This document shows positions 12,688-26,076 of a stretch of 64,000 nucleotides of DNA, piece after piece. Numbering within the stretch: the first letter of the stretch is position 1; each line of letters starts with the position of its first letter. The position numbers were made by a program, and so were the translations under genes. Source of the stretch: Erythrophleum ivorense (Eukaryota > Streptophyta > Magnoliopsida > Fabales > Fabaceae); the NCBI GenBank assembly GCA_026724425.1, contig JAIUCV010000647.1, positions 186,001-250,000 of the forward strand. Direction: 5' to 3'. The notes under the pieces are model-generated. The model made no database searches. It saw only the letters and a list, made by a program, of their open reading frames with translations, and was not told where the DNA came from.

Positions 12688-15600
12688 ATGGCAGCAAAAG
12701 ATAAAGACGAAATTTCTTCTGAAAATTCTGTATATTCACCAGGTTCAAGCTCACCAATGGATAGCAAGTGCAGACTTGTGTTTGATAGATTATGGGGGTT
12801 TGCCACTTCTTGGAAGAAAAGCAGCACACCACGTGGTCGAAGGATTTTCCACAGAGATGTGGAAAAAGAAGAATTCCAGTATGCCAGTACTCAGTGTCTC
12901 TCATCGTACTACAGTGTGTTTGTGGTTCGCTTAGCAATCATGGTCAGTGAACTTTTCCCAGCACCCACCTAAATATCCACATATCATTCTAAGAAATTTG
13001 CTTAATTAGTTATTATACTATTATCCATGTTTAGTAAGTGGTTGACACAGAATGATACTCTCACTGTTATTTGAATGAGACTGATGAAGCCAGATTAATC
13101 TGGCATGAAAATTTAAGAAAACTGGTGAATCTGAACCAGCTTTTATGAGTCTTTTGTGATGGGAAATTATTGCTTGCACTTCATCATAGAAAAGACAAGA
13201 TCCTGACCATTAACTTGTTTTAAGCAGGTCATGCTAGCCATCTTGATTGGGCTGCTCACTATATTAACATGGCATTTCACGAAGATCTATACAGCAAAGT
13301 CACTTGACAACTTAGCATATGGCCTTCGTTATGAATTACTACAACGCCCCATTTTACGGATGTGGAATATTTTGAATTCTACTGCTGAAATTACAACAGC
13401 TCAGGTTAAGCTGTCTGAGTATGTAATCAAACGATACAGCAACCCTGCCAATCAAGCAGAGCAAGTTGAGGTTGTTTATCAATTCACTGTACTCTTACTA
13501 TGTTCTTAATCTGTTATTATGTTTCAGACAATTAGCAGTACTGCTTATCTTTAATGTTCCTACTCTTAGCAGCTGTATGAAGCTATGAGGTCTGTAACCT
13601 GGGCACTCTTTTCTAGTCGCAAGGCACTCAATTCAATAACTATCAGTTACAGGAACGGCTTCGTTCAGGCATTCCATAGAGATCTTAAGGGTAACAATAC
13701 ATTTTACATCTACTCTGATCTCACAAACTACTCCATAGGTGCCTCTAATGAGATCAACTCACTCTCAACACATCAAGCTTGGAATGATGAAGCCATTCAG
13801 GGTAACGATTCGGCAATTTGGTATCGCGAACCACTTGACCCTATTAGTGGTGAGAAGATTGGAAAAGCTAAGCAGATTGCACCGGAAGACTTGATTAATA
13901 TTGCCAGCCTTTCTCAAGTACCTGATGGGATAGCTTCATGGCACGTTGCTGTGAGCAAGTTTACAGATTCACCATTGCTTTCTGCTGCACTGCCAGTTTG
14001 GGACTCTTCTAATAAGAGCATTGTGGCAGTCGTGGGTGTCACAACTGCACTTTATAGTGTTGGTCAGCTGATGAAAGAACTAGTAGAGTTTCATAGTGGT
14101 TATATCTATTTGACCTCCCTCGAGGGTTACTTGCTTGCCACTTCCACAAATGCTCCGCTGCTAACAAATTCAACAAAGCCACTCAAGCTTAAGATGGCCG
14201 TTGATTGTGAAGATGATGTAATACGATTGGGAGCCGAGTGGTTGAAGAGAACCTATGGGAACGATTTTCCTCCAAGTCATGGGGTTCACGTAGAGAATGT
14301 CAGGCTAGGCCACCAGCAATATTACATTGACTCATTCTTTCTAAATTTGAAGAAACTTCCTCTGGTAAATTTGATGACACTGCATCTATTCATTACATTT
14401 GATCTTATGTAATATTGATTTTAAAATTTAAAAATGTATTTTGATGATCTGGTAGAATATTATAAGTCGTCAATTTTTTCCCCCACAGATGTTCTGATAA
14501 ACATAAATTCCGGGAAAATTTTTAGACATTATTTCATTACGTTTTGACTGACCAACTATGCTATTATAACTTTCGAGTGTTTACAATTTACCGGCTTAAA
14601 CTTTGTGCAGCTGGGTGTTATCATTATACCAAGAAAGTATATTATGGGGAAGGTAGACGAAAGAGCCTTCAAAACATTGGTTATTCTGATATCTGCATCG
14701 TTGTGTATTCTAGTCATTGGATGTGTTTGCATTTTAATACTGACAAACGGGGTATCGAAGGAAATGAAACTAAGAGCAGAATTAATCAGTCATCTGGAAG
14801 CAAGAAGGAAGGCAGAGGCATCAAGCAACTATAAAAGTCAGTTTCTTGCAAACATGAGGTTGGTTTTTCTAGTTCAGTGTAAATTTAAAGATTATTTTTT
14901 TTGGGACAAATTAAATTTAAAGATAATTAATTATGCTGCTACCATGTAAAAATCAGAATATCTTTGAAGTCTTAGGTCTATATCATATTAAACAAACTTA
15001 TATAGTGATTTTATCCAACTCATAGTTTATAATTTAGAGAACAAAGAACAATATAATCAATAGCTGATCAGGAGCTTGAAGGTGTTTGACCTCAGTTAAT
15101 TCGTCTTATGTAATTTTAAAATGATTATGTTTCGAAACATGTTGTTTGGTCTCTATAAACAAAATTCTACTTATGAATTATGACACTGTATGCAAGCTAC
15201 TTTACACTTGAACATGCCATAAGTCTTTAATTATGCCAATGGCTACAGATACAGCCAATCTTTCAAGTTTTGGATAGGACCAGTACATTGCCATTATATC
15301 TTGAACAATATAAATATACGGTATCCTGTTTCTTTCCTGCATGGCTAGTAGTTGTGATGAATAGAAATATTGTTGATTGACTATAAAAATAATGTTCTTT
15401 TCCATTAAATCTGATGAATTTGGATTAGGCGTGGAAAGAAATTCATAGGCTATCAAATGTAAATACGTGCAATAGGATTTTTCTATTAAACAGGGCATGA
15501 GATATCCAGTGAAAGAGATCAAGAGTCAGCATTATCTCAGGAAGATCTTGAATTTTATGTGCTCGCTGATTTTTTTTCTTGAAACCATGATCAGTGTTTC

Positions 15601-18600
15601 ATACAATACTGACAATTTTTTATTTTGTTCTTATTTTTTCTTTAATAAACTAATTTTAACATTGATACCCTTCACTTTCTCCCAGGAGAACTGGTAATAT
15701 GAAGACAACTTTAACTGAAATTAATAACCTTTCTGTAACATTTGGTTCTCTTGTCCTAGAAGATATTGCCTTTGTATGTTCTAAAATTATCTTCATATTT
15801 CTTTTTGGGTGCGTTACAGTCATGAATTGAGGACACCTATGGCAGCAGTGATTGGGTTGCTTGACATTCTCATATCTGATGATTGTCTCACGAATGAACA
15901 ATATGCAACAGTTACTCAGATAAGAAAATGCTCAACTGCCTTACTCCGTCTTCTTAACAACATCTTGGATCTGAGCAAGGTGAGATATATGTAAGCTAGG
16001 CATTTCCTTCAAGAGCATCTGATCATACACCTGCAGTCATATATTGAAAATCAATTCCACAAGTTTTTTTTTTTTTTAAATACCTCTGACAAAACTGCAT
16101 TTCTGCCAAGAAAGTTTCCTAATAATTTATGGAATCTAGGTGGAATCCGGAAAATTGGTGTTAGAAGATGCAGAATTTGACTTGGGACGGGAACTTGAAG
16201 GGCTTGTAGATATGTTTTCTGTGCAATGCATTAACCACAATGTAGAGACTATTTTGGACCTGTCAGGTATAAATCATGTTTTTTGTTGCATCAGAGAATT
16301 TACTTACGGTAAAAAGTAGATGATTGCCAGTCTCTTGTAACAAGTTTCTGATGCATCTAGTTAATAACTATTTTCCTGCAGACGATATGCCAAAGGTAGT
16401 TCAGGGTGATTCTGCTAGAGTAGTTCAAATTTTTGCAAATTTGATCAACAATTCGATTAAGTTTACTCCATGTAAGTCAAACTTTTCCTTCCAACTTTTT
16501 CTGTAATAATTTTTTAATACAATAATGGTATTGGAAAGGAAATAAAAAGAGAAACATTTACTATAATTCAAGAAACAGGGTAAGTATATGAAACTTACCT
16601 GCTTGACCTTATTGCAAAATCTAACAAAAAACTCAAAATTGATTTTTCACTTTCATATTCACCCCTCAAAAGTCAGTGGCAAATTTTAATCATTGGTTGG
16701 ATCCATTGCTTTTCTAAAAACATGAGGTTAGAAGATGATACAAAGCTTCTTCTTTTCAAGCATTTATCTTAGGAGGGGAGCTACATAATGACCGGTCACA
16801 TTATGTTTACAGCCGAAATTCTGAACAGAGATTAATCTTTACTCTTTGAAATGTTTACAGCCGGTCACATTGTTCTGCGGGGATGGTGCGAGAACCCAAA
16901 TTCTTCCAGTGATAGTGCAAATCTTCCTCTTAATCCGAAGTCCCGGACTCCACAAAAGACCAGAATGAAGCAACATGAAAACCCTGCAAAGAAGGCATCC
17001 AAGAAAGATGAAAAAATGATTCTTTGGTTTGAAGTAGATGACACAGGCTGTGGTATGAACCTAAAAACTTGTCTGGAAAGACTGCAATGAGAAGCGTCCA
17101 TGCACGCCAAGAGGAAAAAAATCAGTTTTAAGATTAACTCATATCTATATGTATTCCATGTGTTATAGGTATTGATTCAAGTAAATGGGATTCTGTCTTT
17201 GAAAGCTTTGAGCAAGCAGATCTATCCACTACAAGACTGTAAGTAATTTGACTTTTGACCAAAGACATATGATCCTTATCATATGAGATTGCCATTGAAC
17301 TTTCAAATTTTTATGAAACCTATATCTGTTGGTTGTCAAACCTTTTAAATATTAACGGATGAATATTAAGGAGCGGTCAAACCCTTTCCCATTTCAGGCA
17401 TGGAGGCACCGGTCTTGGACTTTGCATTGTGAGAACCTTGGTGGGTAACCCTCAATATGTAAAGCTTCAGACAAGTCAAGGATAATTACTATTCATAATA
17501 TCAACTGCTTGTTTAAAACTTTAATCAGAGCATAGTATCTTGAACAGAGACAAGAGCTTCATGCTCATATTTTAAGGATTAGAGTTTCATCTCAGGGTTT
17601 TAGTATTTTACTTGTACGTGCCTTTTTTCCTATTAAAATGACATACTTACAAGTCTGCTGAATTGTATATAATTCCTTTTATCTTAGTAGTACTCTTGAA
17701 TGGTAGGTTACTAAGATGGGTGGAGAAATCAAGGTTGTCAAAAAGGAAGGCCCAGGAACTCTGATGCGATTATACCTGCTTCTCAGTACACCCATGGATT
17801 CCACAGAACAACAATGTCCAGTAGATTATTCAGAGAATGGCTTAGTGGTGAGTAGAATCACACTTTCTTGCAAATAATATTTGAAACAATTATATGTAAT
17901 AAGCTATGCTTTGCTGAGAACTCAAAGAAAAACAATCTTATGCTTAGTGGATATTGCAAGGTTACGAGCAAACATATTCTGCTGTCTTATAAATTGGATG
18001 GTATACTAGTTAAACTGCAGGAAAACTTGCCCTTATAGTATAATTAATTCTACATTTATTAACAATAAGTGATGAAAGCACCATGGTCTTCAAATCCAAA
18101 TATATTTTAACTAAACACAATCCTACAAATTGCTCTCTCCCCCAGCCTTCCTTCGCTTGCTCCCTTACACATAAAAATCAATGAGTAGACTTCTGTCTAG
18201 TGAGTTGTAACAGAAAATCACTGCAAGGATAATAAGCAGACTCTGAGATTAGAAATCTCATCGCAGGTATTGCTTGCACTACAAGGAAACATGGGTCGAT
18301 CAATCACGTCTAAGTGGTTACAGAAAAATGGGGTTTGCACGCTAGAGGCATCTGAATGGAATGGAATGACACAAATTCTGAGGGAGCTCTTCCACGCTAG
18401 AAGTTCAGTCCACAATACTGGCTTTGATACACATTATCCAGTAAATAAGAGTTTGAAGTCCAAATTACTCGACATAGAAGAAATGAGGAACCCAGCATTT
18501 GTCATTATTGTTGACATAGGACTACTTGATTTGAGCACAGATATATGGAAGGAACAACTTAACTTTCTCCACAAGTACTTTGGTAGAGCAAAGTTCGCAT

Positions 18601-19783
18601 GGGTGCTAAATCACGAATCCTCTAATACCATAAAGATGGAGCTTCGCAGGAAGGGGCATATATTGATGATCAACAAACCCCTCTACAAAACCAAAATGAT
18701 TCATATTCTGGAAACTGTCATAAAGGAGAGAAATCTTGAGCTACAAAAGAAAAATATGACTGCTTCAAGAACCACAATGAAAGAGGGTGATGTACACGAG
18801 TTTCTAGAGATTGATTCTACTCATTTTGATGGTGCTAGCTCTGATGGTTCTGACATATCTGAAATGGGTGGTTCTAACAGTGCCAATGGAGATAAACAAA
18901 GGGAACAGATCGTAAAATCCCAATCATCATCACAATACCAGATAAACAACTGCTTAGTTGGATTAACCAATGAATACTCAGAAGATAACATTTCAAGGAA
19001 AGAAGAGTCATGTCAGAGCAGCCTCAACTCCCGTGACATCCTTGAAGATGCGGAACAAAAATTACAGTCCTCTCCACAAGCATCCTTTCCAACGGAAGCT
19101 CAAGGCAAAGATTCTGAATGTGGGGAAACAAATAGTGTCACTTGCTCAAGTAAAGCTGTGAATGGAAAGAAATCTCTTGAAGGTTTGAGGATATTGCTTG
19201 CAGAAGACACTCCAGTACTTCAAAGGGTTGCAACCATAATGCTGGAAAAAATGGGAGCTACAGTTGTTGCAGTAGGTGATGGACAACAGGCAGTGGATGC
19301 TCTGAATTGCATTCTCGGCACTGAAGATGGTAGAAGGCAGTCTCTCATGAAGGAGAGAAGCACAATATCTCAAACAGAAATTTTCAGCTGTCCACCATAT
19401 GACTTGATCCTAATGGACTGTCAGGTAATAATTATAAAGTATACTTGATTTGTAACCTTTTTAAGGCACTTCAATGTGTTAAGTAGTTTTTTCTACAATA
19501 GGTATCAGATATATGGAATTTTAGCATAACTTTCTGACTTCTAATTGCTTCTGCCATTGAAATTCAGATGCCAAAAATGGATGGTTATGAAGCAACGAAA
19601 GCAATCAGGAAATCAGAAGCAGGAACTGGCTTGCACATTCCCATTGTTGCTCTTACAGCCCATGCAATGTCATGTGATGAAGCTAAGTGCCTGAAGGTGG
19701 GCATGGATGCTTATTTAACAAAGCCAATTGACTTCAAACTGATGGTGTCCACCATTCTTTCACTCACAAAAAGAACATCCTGA
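12688..19783 (+). CDS. AHK1: Hybrid histidine kinase, AHK1-type osmosensor, complete
   Basis: Thirteen exons join to 3735 bases (1244 aa): 12688-12942, 13228-13470, 13573-14364, 14611-14858, 15820-15979, 16140-16266, 16382-16471, 16861-17052, 17169-17238, 17398-17440, 17707-17847, 18267-19424, 19568-19783; all junctions are GT-AG and frame-preserving. Order: acidic N-terminus, TM1 (VVRLAIMVMLAILIGLLT, across exons 1-2), a large extracytoplasmic region to about residue 430, TM2 in exon 4 (LVILISASLCILVIGCVCIL), the H box SHELRTPM with phospho-acceptor His514, the N box around Asn628-Asn632, DDTGCG and GGTGLGL ATP-lid motifs, then a C-terminal receiver with Glu1100/Asp1101, phospho-acceptor Asp1171 (LILMDCQMPKMDGYEA) and Lys1225 (YLTKPID). 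All phosphorelay residues are present. In Arabidopsis AHK1 (ATHK1) is a plasma-membrane sensor in osmotic and drought signalling. The nearest relatives (cytokinin receptors) lack this exon 1-4 region. Intron 4 is long (961 bases). Confidence 0.97.
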
Positions 19784-21028
19784 CTTCTCACATTTTGTCC
19801 AAGTTAACAAAGAGACTCGCTTAGGCTGCTTAGAGTATGTAAAGTAGTTTACCACATAGTAGCATCAGGAAAACATAGCTTAACATGTGTAATATTGAAA
19901 TATAGTAGTCCAATTTTCCTATGACTTAACTCACTCTTTAGAAATTAATATTGGAGTGTAAAAGATATATCGCTCTCATTTGTTTCATCAATTGTTATTA
20001 TTTTAGAGCAGGGCAAATTCTAACTGCATATGTCTGCATTGTGTACAAACAAACAACTAAAGAAAAACATAAAGACAGCTCTCTAAACGCTGTCAATTTT
20101 TATTTATGTTTTACAAGATTCAAAAAAATTGAAGTTTGTAATGCTTAAAGATTATTGCATCTATGAACATCTTAACACACACACACATATGGCCAGTATC
20201 ACAACATTAACATGTAACCATCTACTTGAATTCTGACTATGAAAGAATGTTAAGCTATTTCCTTCAGTAGTGACTATGACCAATTAGTTCTTTCTAAGAT
20301 AAAAAAAGCTATAAGATTTTTTTTTTACACGATATAAAAGTTATTAACATTCAAACATAAAATTTTCTACGCAAATTCACATTTCTTGACCAAATCATGA
20401 TTAGTTGACCCCAGTCAAATGCAAAATAATTATCCTTTTTGTTCACACATTCTAAACTTTTCACGAATATATAAAATACATGTGCAGGATAATCCAAAAA
20501 ACCACGACTTATTCTCCAGATTGATTTATTTGCTAAGCTTAAACAGTAACTTTTGGGGGTATCCCAAGCTTGAACAGTATCCAACCGTAAAAGGGGGTAT
20601 GATTCTTTCTACTTTGGTTCTATTGTTAGATATATCTTAACCATGGGCCCATGGCCTGTCCTTCGAAGAATGACGAGTGGCTGTTTTTACTTGGTCATGC
20701 CCTTTTGTTTTTTGACAAATTTGATCATGACGATGAGTGGGTTTCTATTGCCAAGAAAAATTACTTAAAGTCGGGCAGTCACATTTAAGATGGGCTTCAA
20801 AAACTATTGGGTCTGTATTAGCTGCCAGCCTAATTGCGAGCCTAAGGCCCAAAAGAGCCCATGGTTAGTATACTTGTTGCTCAAGCGGCTACACCGCAGG
20901 GAAACTAATACGGTGTTACTCTGTTAAGTTTTACCTCGATCGTCCGTTGCCGTGTTGAACAGTAGAAGGAGGAGAAGAAAATCTTGACTTTATAGATTTG
21001 GACAAGATACAGAGAAAATCTCATCGCC
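19784..21028. other. AHK1 3' flank and PAD1 upstream region
   Basis: The first part is AHK1 3' UTR and intergenic AT-rich DNA. I saw no gene in 19784-20780. The last 250 bases hold the PAD1 promoter and leader (TGGGCY elements are listed separately). A short CA repeat lies at about 20178-20187. Confidence 0.7.
20791..20861 (+). promoter_or_regulatory. Cluster of TGGGCY (site II) elements upstream of PAD1
   Basis: TGGGCT at 20791-20796, and in reverse orientation GGCCCA at 20846-20851 and AGCCCA at 20856-20861, about 170-240 bases before the PAD1 start. Such paired TGGGCY elements are known TCP-factor binding sites in promoters of plant housekeeping and growth genes. Their function here is inferred from position. 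Confidence 0.55.
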
Positions 21029-21611
21029 ATGGCGAGGTACGATAGAGCAATTACAGTGTTCTCACCCGATGGCCATCTATTTCAAGTCGAATACGCTCTC
21101 GAAGCTGTCCGCAAGGGCAACGCTGCCGTTGGCGTCCGCGGCACCGACATTGTTGTTCTCGGCGTCGAGAAAAAGTCAACCGCCAAACTTCAGGACACCA
21201 GGTACTCCCTTATTTTAACGCCCATACGTATAAAGTTGATTTTTTTTTTTGTGGAAACTCCCTGATTTTTTTAGTTTTCCATTTTTACTTTGTTTTCAGC
21301 TGGAATTCGGTTGTTATATGATTGAAATTTATGTTGGGCCTCAAGGGTAGGAAACATGCTTTAAAAGCTGTTTAGGATTCTTATGGATGGATCCGTTACC
21401 CCTCCGATTAGACTAAAATCTGATGCTAGGGGTTTACCATGTGATTGAACCTTTCTATGCTGTGAACTTAGACAATATTTATTAATACCATAGCTGCTTT
21501 TCTTTCAACATTGACATGGATATAATTTGTTTTGAACCAATTTACCAAGAATTGGGTTTCAAATATAATCTATTAGTATGTAGGTTGGTTAACAGGTCTC
21601 TAAATTTTCCT

Positions 21612-21657
<46 letters not shown>

Positions 21658-24600
21658 CTTTGTTTGTTATTATGCCCAGTGATGAGTAGAGTGCTTAACA
21701 CTTAATTATGACTTGTAATACATCATATTCGTAATACTTCTAAAAACCTTTTGTTTTTGTTGTTTTGGGGGAGGGGGGGGGGGGGCTTGTTGGGGAAGGG
21801 TGTAGTAGAGAGAGGGCTGGGAAAATTATAGTGCTTTGTTCACTTTATTCATAGACCACACCACCTAATCTGAATTTCCTTTCTATCGAAGCCCTCAATC
21901 CTGGCATGTACATATTTTGATTATCTCAATTACTCTGATTTATGATGTGATAAAGAAGTCTATTGTGGTTAGATGCTAACAATATTTTTCTGTGAAGTAT
22001 GGACACGTCAAAAAAGGAGCCACGTCTGTGACCAACACATGTTGAACATTCATATTAGACCTACACAACACTTTAAATTACATGTGAATGCTTCAGATTT
22101 TGTTGCCTGTGTCAGTGTGTGTCTCATATTCATGTCAGTATCCATGCTTCCTAAATAATTTTCCATTGTGCTACTGAGTGAAATCACTATATTGGTCTTC
22201 CTTTGACGATAAATCTTTGTAATACTTATCAACTTCTCTTTAAAAATTTAAAAATAAATATGAATTTTATGGCATATTTAGTTATGCTACTGTGTTCACT
22301 TTTTTCACAATGTTGTTGCTTTTGATTTGCAGATCAGTGAGAAAGATTGTCAATCTAGATGATCACATTGCCCTTGCTTGTGCAGGACTAAAAGCAGATG
22401 CTCGAGTCCTTATAAACAGGGCACGAGTTGAATGTCAAAGCCACAGGCTTACAGTTGAGGACCCAGTTACTGTTGAGTACATAACTCGTTTCATTGCAGG
22501 TCTTCAGCAAAAGTACACCCAAAGCGGTGGTGTGAGACCATTTGGCCTTTCAACCTTGATTGTTGGTTTTGATCCATACACTGGTTCACCATCCCTCTAC
22601 CAGACAGATCCTTCTGGGACGTTTTCAGCTTGGAAAGCTAATGCAACTGGCAGAAACTCTAATTCAATTCGAGAGTTCTTAGAGAAGAACTATAAAGAAA
22701 CTTCTGGGCAAGAAACTGTGAAACTGGCTATTCGAGCCTTGCTTGAAGTGAGTTCATATGATTCTTTCTGCAATTTTGATACCATATCTGTACTCAAAAA
22801 AAAAAAAAAAATTTTGGGTTGCAATTGGCAAGATTTCTTGTTTAGAGGACCTAGTCACTGTCTTTCTCTGCTCTTTACAGATATCTGGTTCTCTGAATAA
22901 TCTGGTGTCAATGACTTGGGAGGAACTTCTAGAGTTGAGTATTTTCAGTTCTGTAGTTTGTGAAGTCAATAAATTGGAAGAGACCTTTAGAGAAGCAGTT
23001 GATAGCAAATTAAGAGGACCTTACTTTTGAATAAATTATCTACATGTAAGGCAGACACAGGCATTTGTATGCCTAACTTAGACGGCAGTGACTTTTGCCA
23101 AGAGTTTTGACTAGCGTTAATTGTGAAACAGTTTTTATACATCTGACGTCTTAATTCTCTATTTAGACAAGGTTTTCTTGCTAGACATCGAATATATAGT
23201 AGTTATTGGAATACATCAAGCCTATCATGTAATATAGTTATATAACTCTACATGCTTTTAGAATGTTTATCTTTTGCATAAGATATAGTAAATGATATAG
23301 TCTGACTGATATGGACATATACAAATACTTGTCCTTATATATATATGACATGTATAAATCACATTAACTGAATGGCAATTCAAATTGTGAATCAAAAAGC
23401 TAATTTTTGAATCATAAATTATAAATCAGATCAAATCGTACAATTTGAAGGCACATTGAAAAATGGCTTGAAATAAATCATATAGATGATGTATACCATA
23501 AGAAAAAAAATGCTCAAATAATAGCTTTAAACCAGGAATTGAGTGTAGAACTAGGAAAAACAACATAAGGTAGAACTAGGAAATTTTATAATTTCTTCTC
23601 ACCTAGCCATCAGCCCACCAGGTCAATTTGCTTGCTGCCCAACCAATAAAACAGAGGCCAAAGACAGATTTGCTTGCCGGGAAATGTTGCTTGTGGCTAA
23701 AGTATTGGTTTGGTTGCAATTGAATTGAGATGCGTCTGTTGCTTTGGAATGGATTGTTTTCTAAAGCCGCTGAACTGGTTACTAAAGTTCATTAGTTTTT
23801 TTTTTTTTAAAGTCGAAGGTGTATGATGGAGTTGTGGTTACCTACTTACCTACTAATACATTTTCTTATATTTAATTTGGATTTGCCATTGCAATGGTGC
23901 AAGCAAATAACTACAATACTTAGTAAATAAAACTCCACTTTACTAAGTAAATAAAATTCTAAATATTAGGTTGTCTATGGAAGTACAATAGGATTTTGAA
24001 AATCATTCCCAACATTACGTTGTTTAGCATTGATGTTGTAGTATTTTGCTCAATACTGATATTGAAGTGTCGGCCTTTATGGTACCATAGTTGACGTTGC
24101 CCCAGAGCTTGTAATTTGATTTTTGTTTCTGGCTCCTGAGCTCCAGAACTCTTCAGGTAGTCCTGTTGGGATGGATCATGCCTGACTGGAAGGCATCTTG
24201 GAGTCATATTATACCTGGGAGGAAAGACTGACGGTTGCAGACTGGTCTTTCTGATTTTAAATTATTTGCATGCTTTTTAATAGTAGATGGAGACTTGGTA
24301 ATCAATGCATTCAAAGCTTTTTTGGGTATGGCATGTAACCTGCCAATGCATTTGCACTGCTTATTATAAAATTTCTGGTTTCAGTGATACCTACATAAAT
24401 GATTTCGTATGTCAAAGTCTTCCGATATTGTCAGACAAAACCAGTGATAAAGCCTAATAAATATTGTTGTAAATATTCAAAACTATCAAACGTCAAATGG
24501 ATCAAATAATTTTGTCTATGTCTGATGCATTATTACAGTAGTACTTTCAACGGTCATTTGCATATTTTACATTTGAAACTGGATCCCATAATTATCCTGT

Positions 24601-24802
24601 ACGTCAGTTATAACTTTTCCTCGCTTGCATATGCAATTAGGTTGTTGAGAGTGGAGGCAAGAACATAGAAGTTGCTGTGATGACTAAGGATCATGGTCTG
24701 CGGCAACTTGAGGAAACTGAAATCGATGCCATTGTGGCTGAGATTGAAGCAGAGAAAGCAGCTGCTGAGGCTGCAAAGAAAGCTCCTCCTAGGGAGACAT
24801 GA
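21029..24802 (+). CDS. PAD1: 20S proteasome subunit alpha type-7 (alpha4, PAD1), complete
   Basis: Three exons, 21029-21201, 22333-22747 and 24641-24802, join to 750 bases (249 aa, Arabidopsis PAD1 is about 250). The start MARYDRAITVFSPDGHLFQV matches the conserved N-terminus of plant PAD1 and carries the alpha-subunit signature. The body keeps ALACAGLKADARVLINRARV, YTQSGGVRPFG and DPSGTFSAWKANATGRNSN, and the C-terminus is the typical Glu/Ala/Lys-rich tail ending PPRET. Alpha subunits have no catalytic Thr and form the gated outer ring of the cytosolic and nuclear 20S core. Introns are 1131 and 1893 bases. Intron 2 holds a second, in-frame terminal-exon candidate at 22881-23030 (listed separately). 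Confidence 0.98.
21616..21642. repeat. (AT)n microsatellite in PAD1 intron 1
   Basis: About 13 AT units followed by a long T run. A G-rich tract (GAGGGGGGGGGGGG) lies downstream at about 21772-21785 in the same intron. Confidence 0.95.
22881..23030 (+). other. Candidate alternative last exon of PAD1
   Basis: Within PAD1 intron 2, a strong acceptor (pyrimidine-rich run ending CTCTTTACAG at 22880) opens a 150-base frame. It continues in phase from exon 2 (phase 0) for 49 codons, beginning ISGSLNNLVSMTWEELLELS and ending LRGPYF. Its TGA (23028-23030) overlaps an AATAAA. This would swap the 53-residue C-terminus of the normal alpha4 subunit for an unrelated acidic one. I do not recognise the peptide. 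It may be a chance frame. No transcript evidence is available. Confidence 0.35.
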
Positions 24803-25239
24803 TATGTTGTTCCCCTTATGGTCTGTTTTACTCGCACATTGTTTCGTTAGGTGTTGGCCAGAATTACTGTGGGTTAAACTTATGCTATTGCTTGTATTTA
24901 AGATATTTTTGGATTCATGCTCTTAGCAACCATTACATGTAGGTTCTTGTTAATGTAGAACATATATAGCTGACGATAATCCTTATGAGACAGAAAATGC
25001 TGATCGCATTGTATCGCTTTTCATGCGAGTTGATGATTATGGTGAATTCAGATTGAAATCAGCTGTTACTCGAGATGAAGCCAACTTATAGCAAGACGAT
25101 TCTTGTGACTGATTATGGTTACATATGCCATATCTAGTAAAAGGACCTTATTAGGTCAGTATAAAAAATGTTTTGTATGTGTCAGACAAACTGGGTTTTC
25201 TTGCACCATCCTCCGCCTTTACAGTCGGTGTGTGCCTGT

Positions 25240-25309
25240 GAACTTTGCTCATCTTATCTCTGAAGTCCAATGAGGAACTTTGCTCATCTTATCTCTGAAG
25301 TCCAATGAG
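25240..25309. repeat. Perfect 35-bp tandem duplication
   Basis: The unit GAACTTTGCTCATCTTATCT... occurs at 25240-25274 and again, without mismatch, at 25275-25309, about 440 bases after the PAD1 stop codon. Perfect identity suggests a recent event. Confidence 0.95.
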
Positions 25310-25350
25310 GATGACGAACCCCATTGATTGGAAAAATAAAGGATTTTGCG

Positions 25351-25376
25351 TGTGTGTGTGTGTGTGTGTGTGTGTG
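25351..25376. repeat. (TG)13 microsatellite
   Basis: Thirteen TG units followed directly by a GAA-rich then G-rich purine tract, just after the 35-bp duplication. Confidence 0.95.
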
Positions 25377-25940
25377 AAGAAGAAGAAGAAAAAAAAAGAG
25401 GGGGAGGGGAAGAGAGAGCTTTTGTTTTTGTTTTTTTTGGCAAGAAAATATAAAGCTTTGATGTTTTAATAAGCCTTTTCTCCCAGGGGTATTTTGTTTT
25501 GTGCAAAATCCTAAGATGCATTCGAGTCTACATACAGGATGAAATGGCAATATTGGACATTTGAATTATACCACCAGTTGTCCGATGATAAAGCTCTATT
25601 TCCTTTTACTTTTTTTATTCGGTAATTCATTTCTATAATCAATCTTATTTCAAAAATATTGAAAATAAAGTACATCATGATATAATGATAAATTAAAAAA
25701 TTGGTTTTTTGGCCAAAAAATTAGTTATTATTCTTACATCCATACAATTATCATATGATAAACTCAATAAGCCACTAATTAATTAATTTATCCTTAATTA
25801 AAACCCTACAAAAATTATTGTTCTCTTGTTTATTCCCACATCTCCCATTTTTTTAACTTTTTAAAATATATAGTTTAATATCAAACTAAAAATATTAATA
25901 CATGCCACAAAAATCAATTTGTTAATGAATTGAAGTGATA

Positions 25941-26076
25941 TTAAGCGTGTGTTTAGAAAAATGTTTCTACTTTCCAAATTGCGTTTCGAGAGAAATAACA
26001 AAGTGTTGCTTCTGATAAAAGTGGATAAGTAAACGTGATTTTGATGCTTCTCCCCATTTTTCCAAACACACGCTAA
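25941..26076. mobile_element. Small TIR element (MITE), about 136 bp
   Basis: The left end TTAAGCGTGTGTTTAGAAAA and the reverse complement of the right end TTAGCGTGTGTTTGGAAAAA match over about 22 bases with one indel and one substitution. The short non-coding interior fits a hAT-like or similar MITE. No target duplication could be fixed. Confidence 0.65.

Noticed and set aside
25249..25550. Overlapping minus-strand frames with HTHTHT runs
   Set aside because: They translate the TG microsatellite and purine tracts; no gene context.
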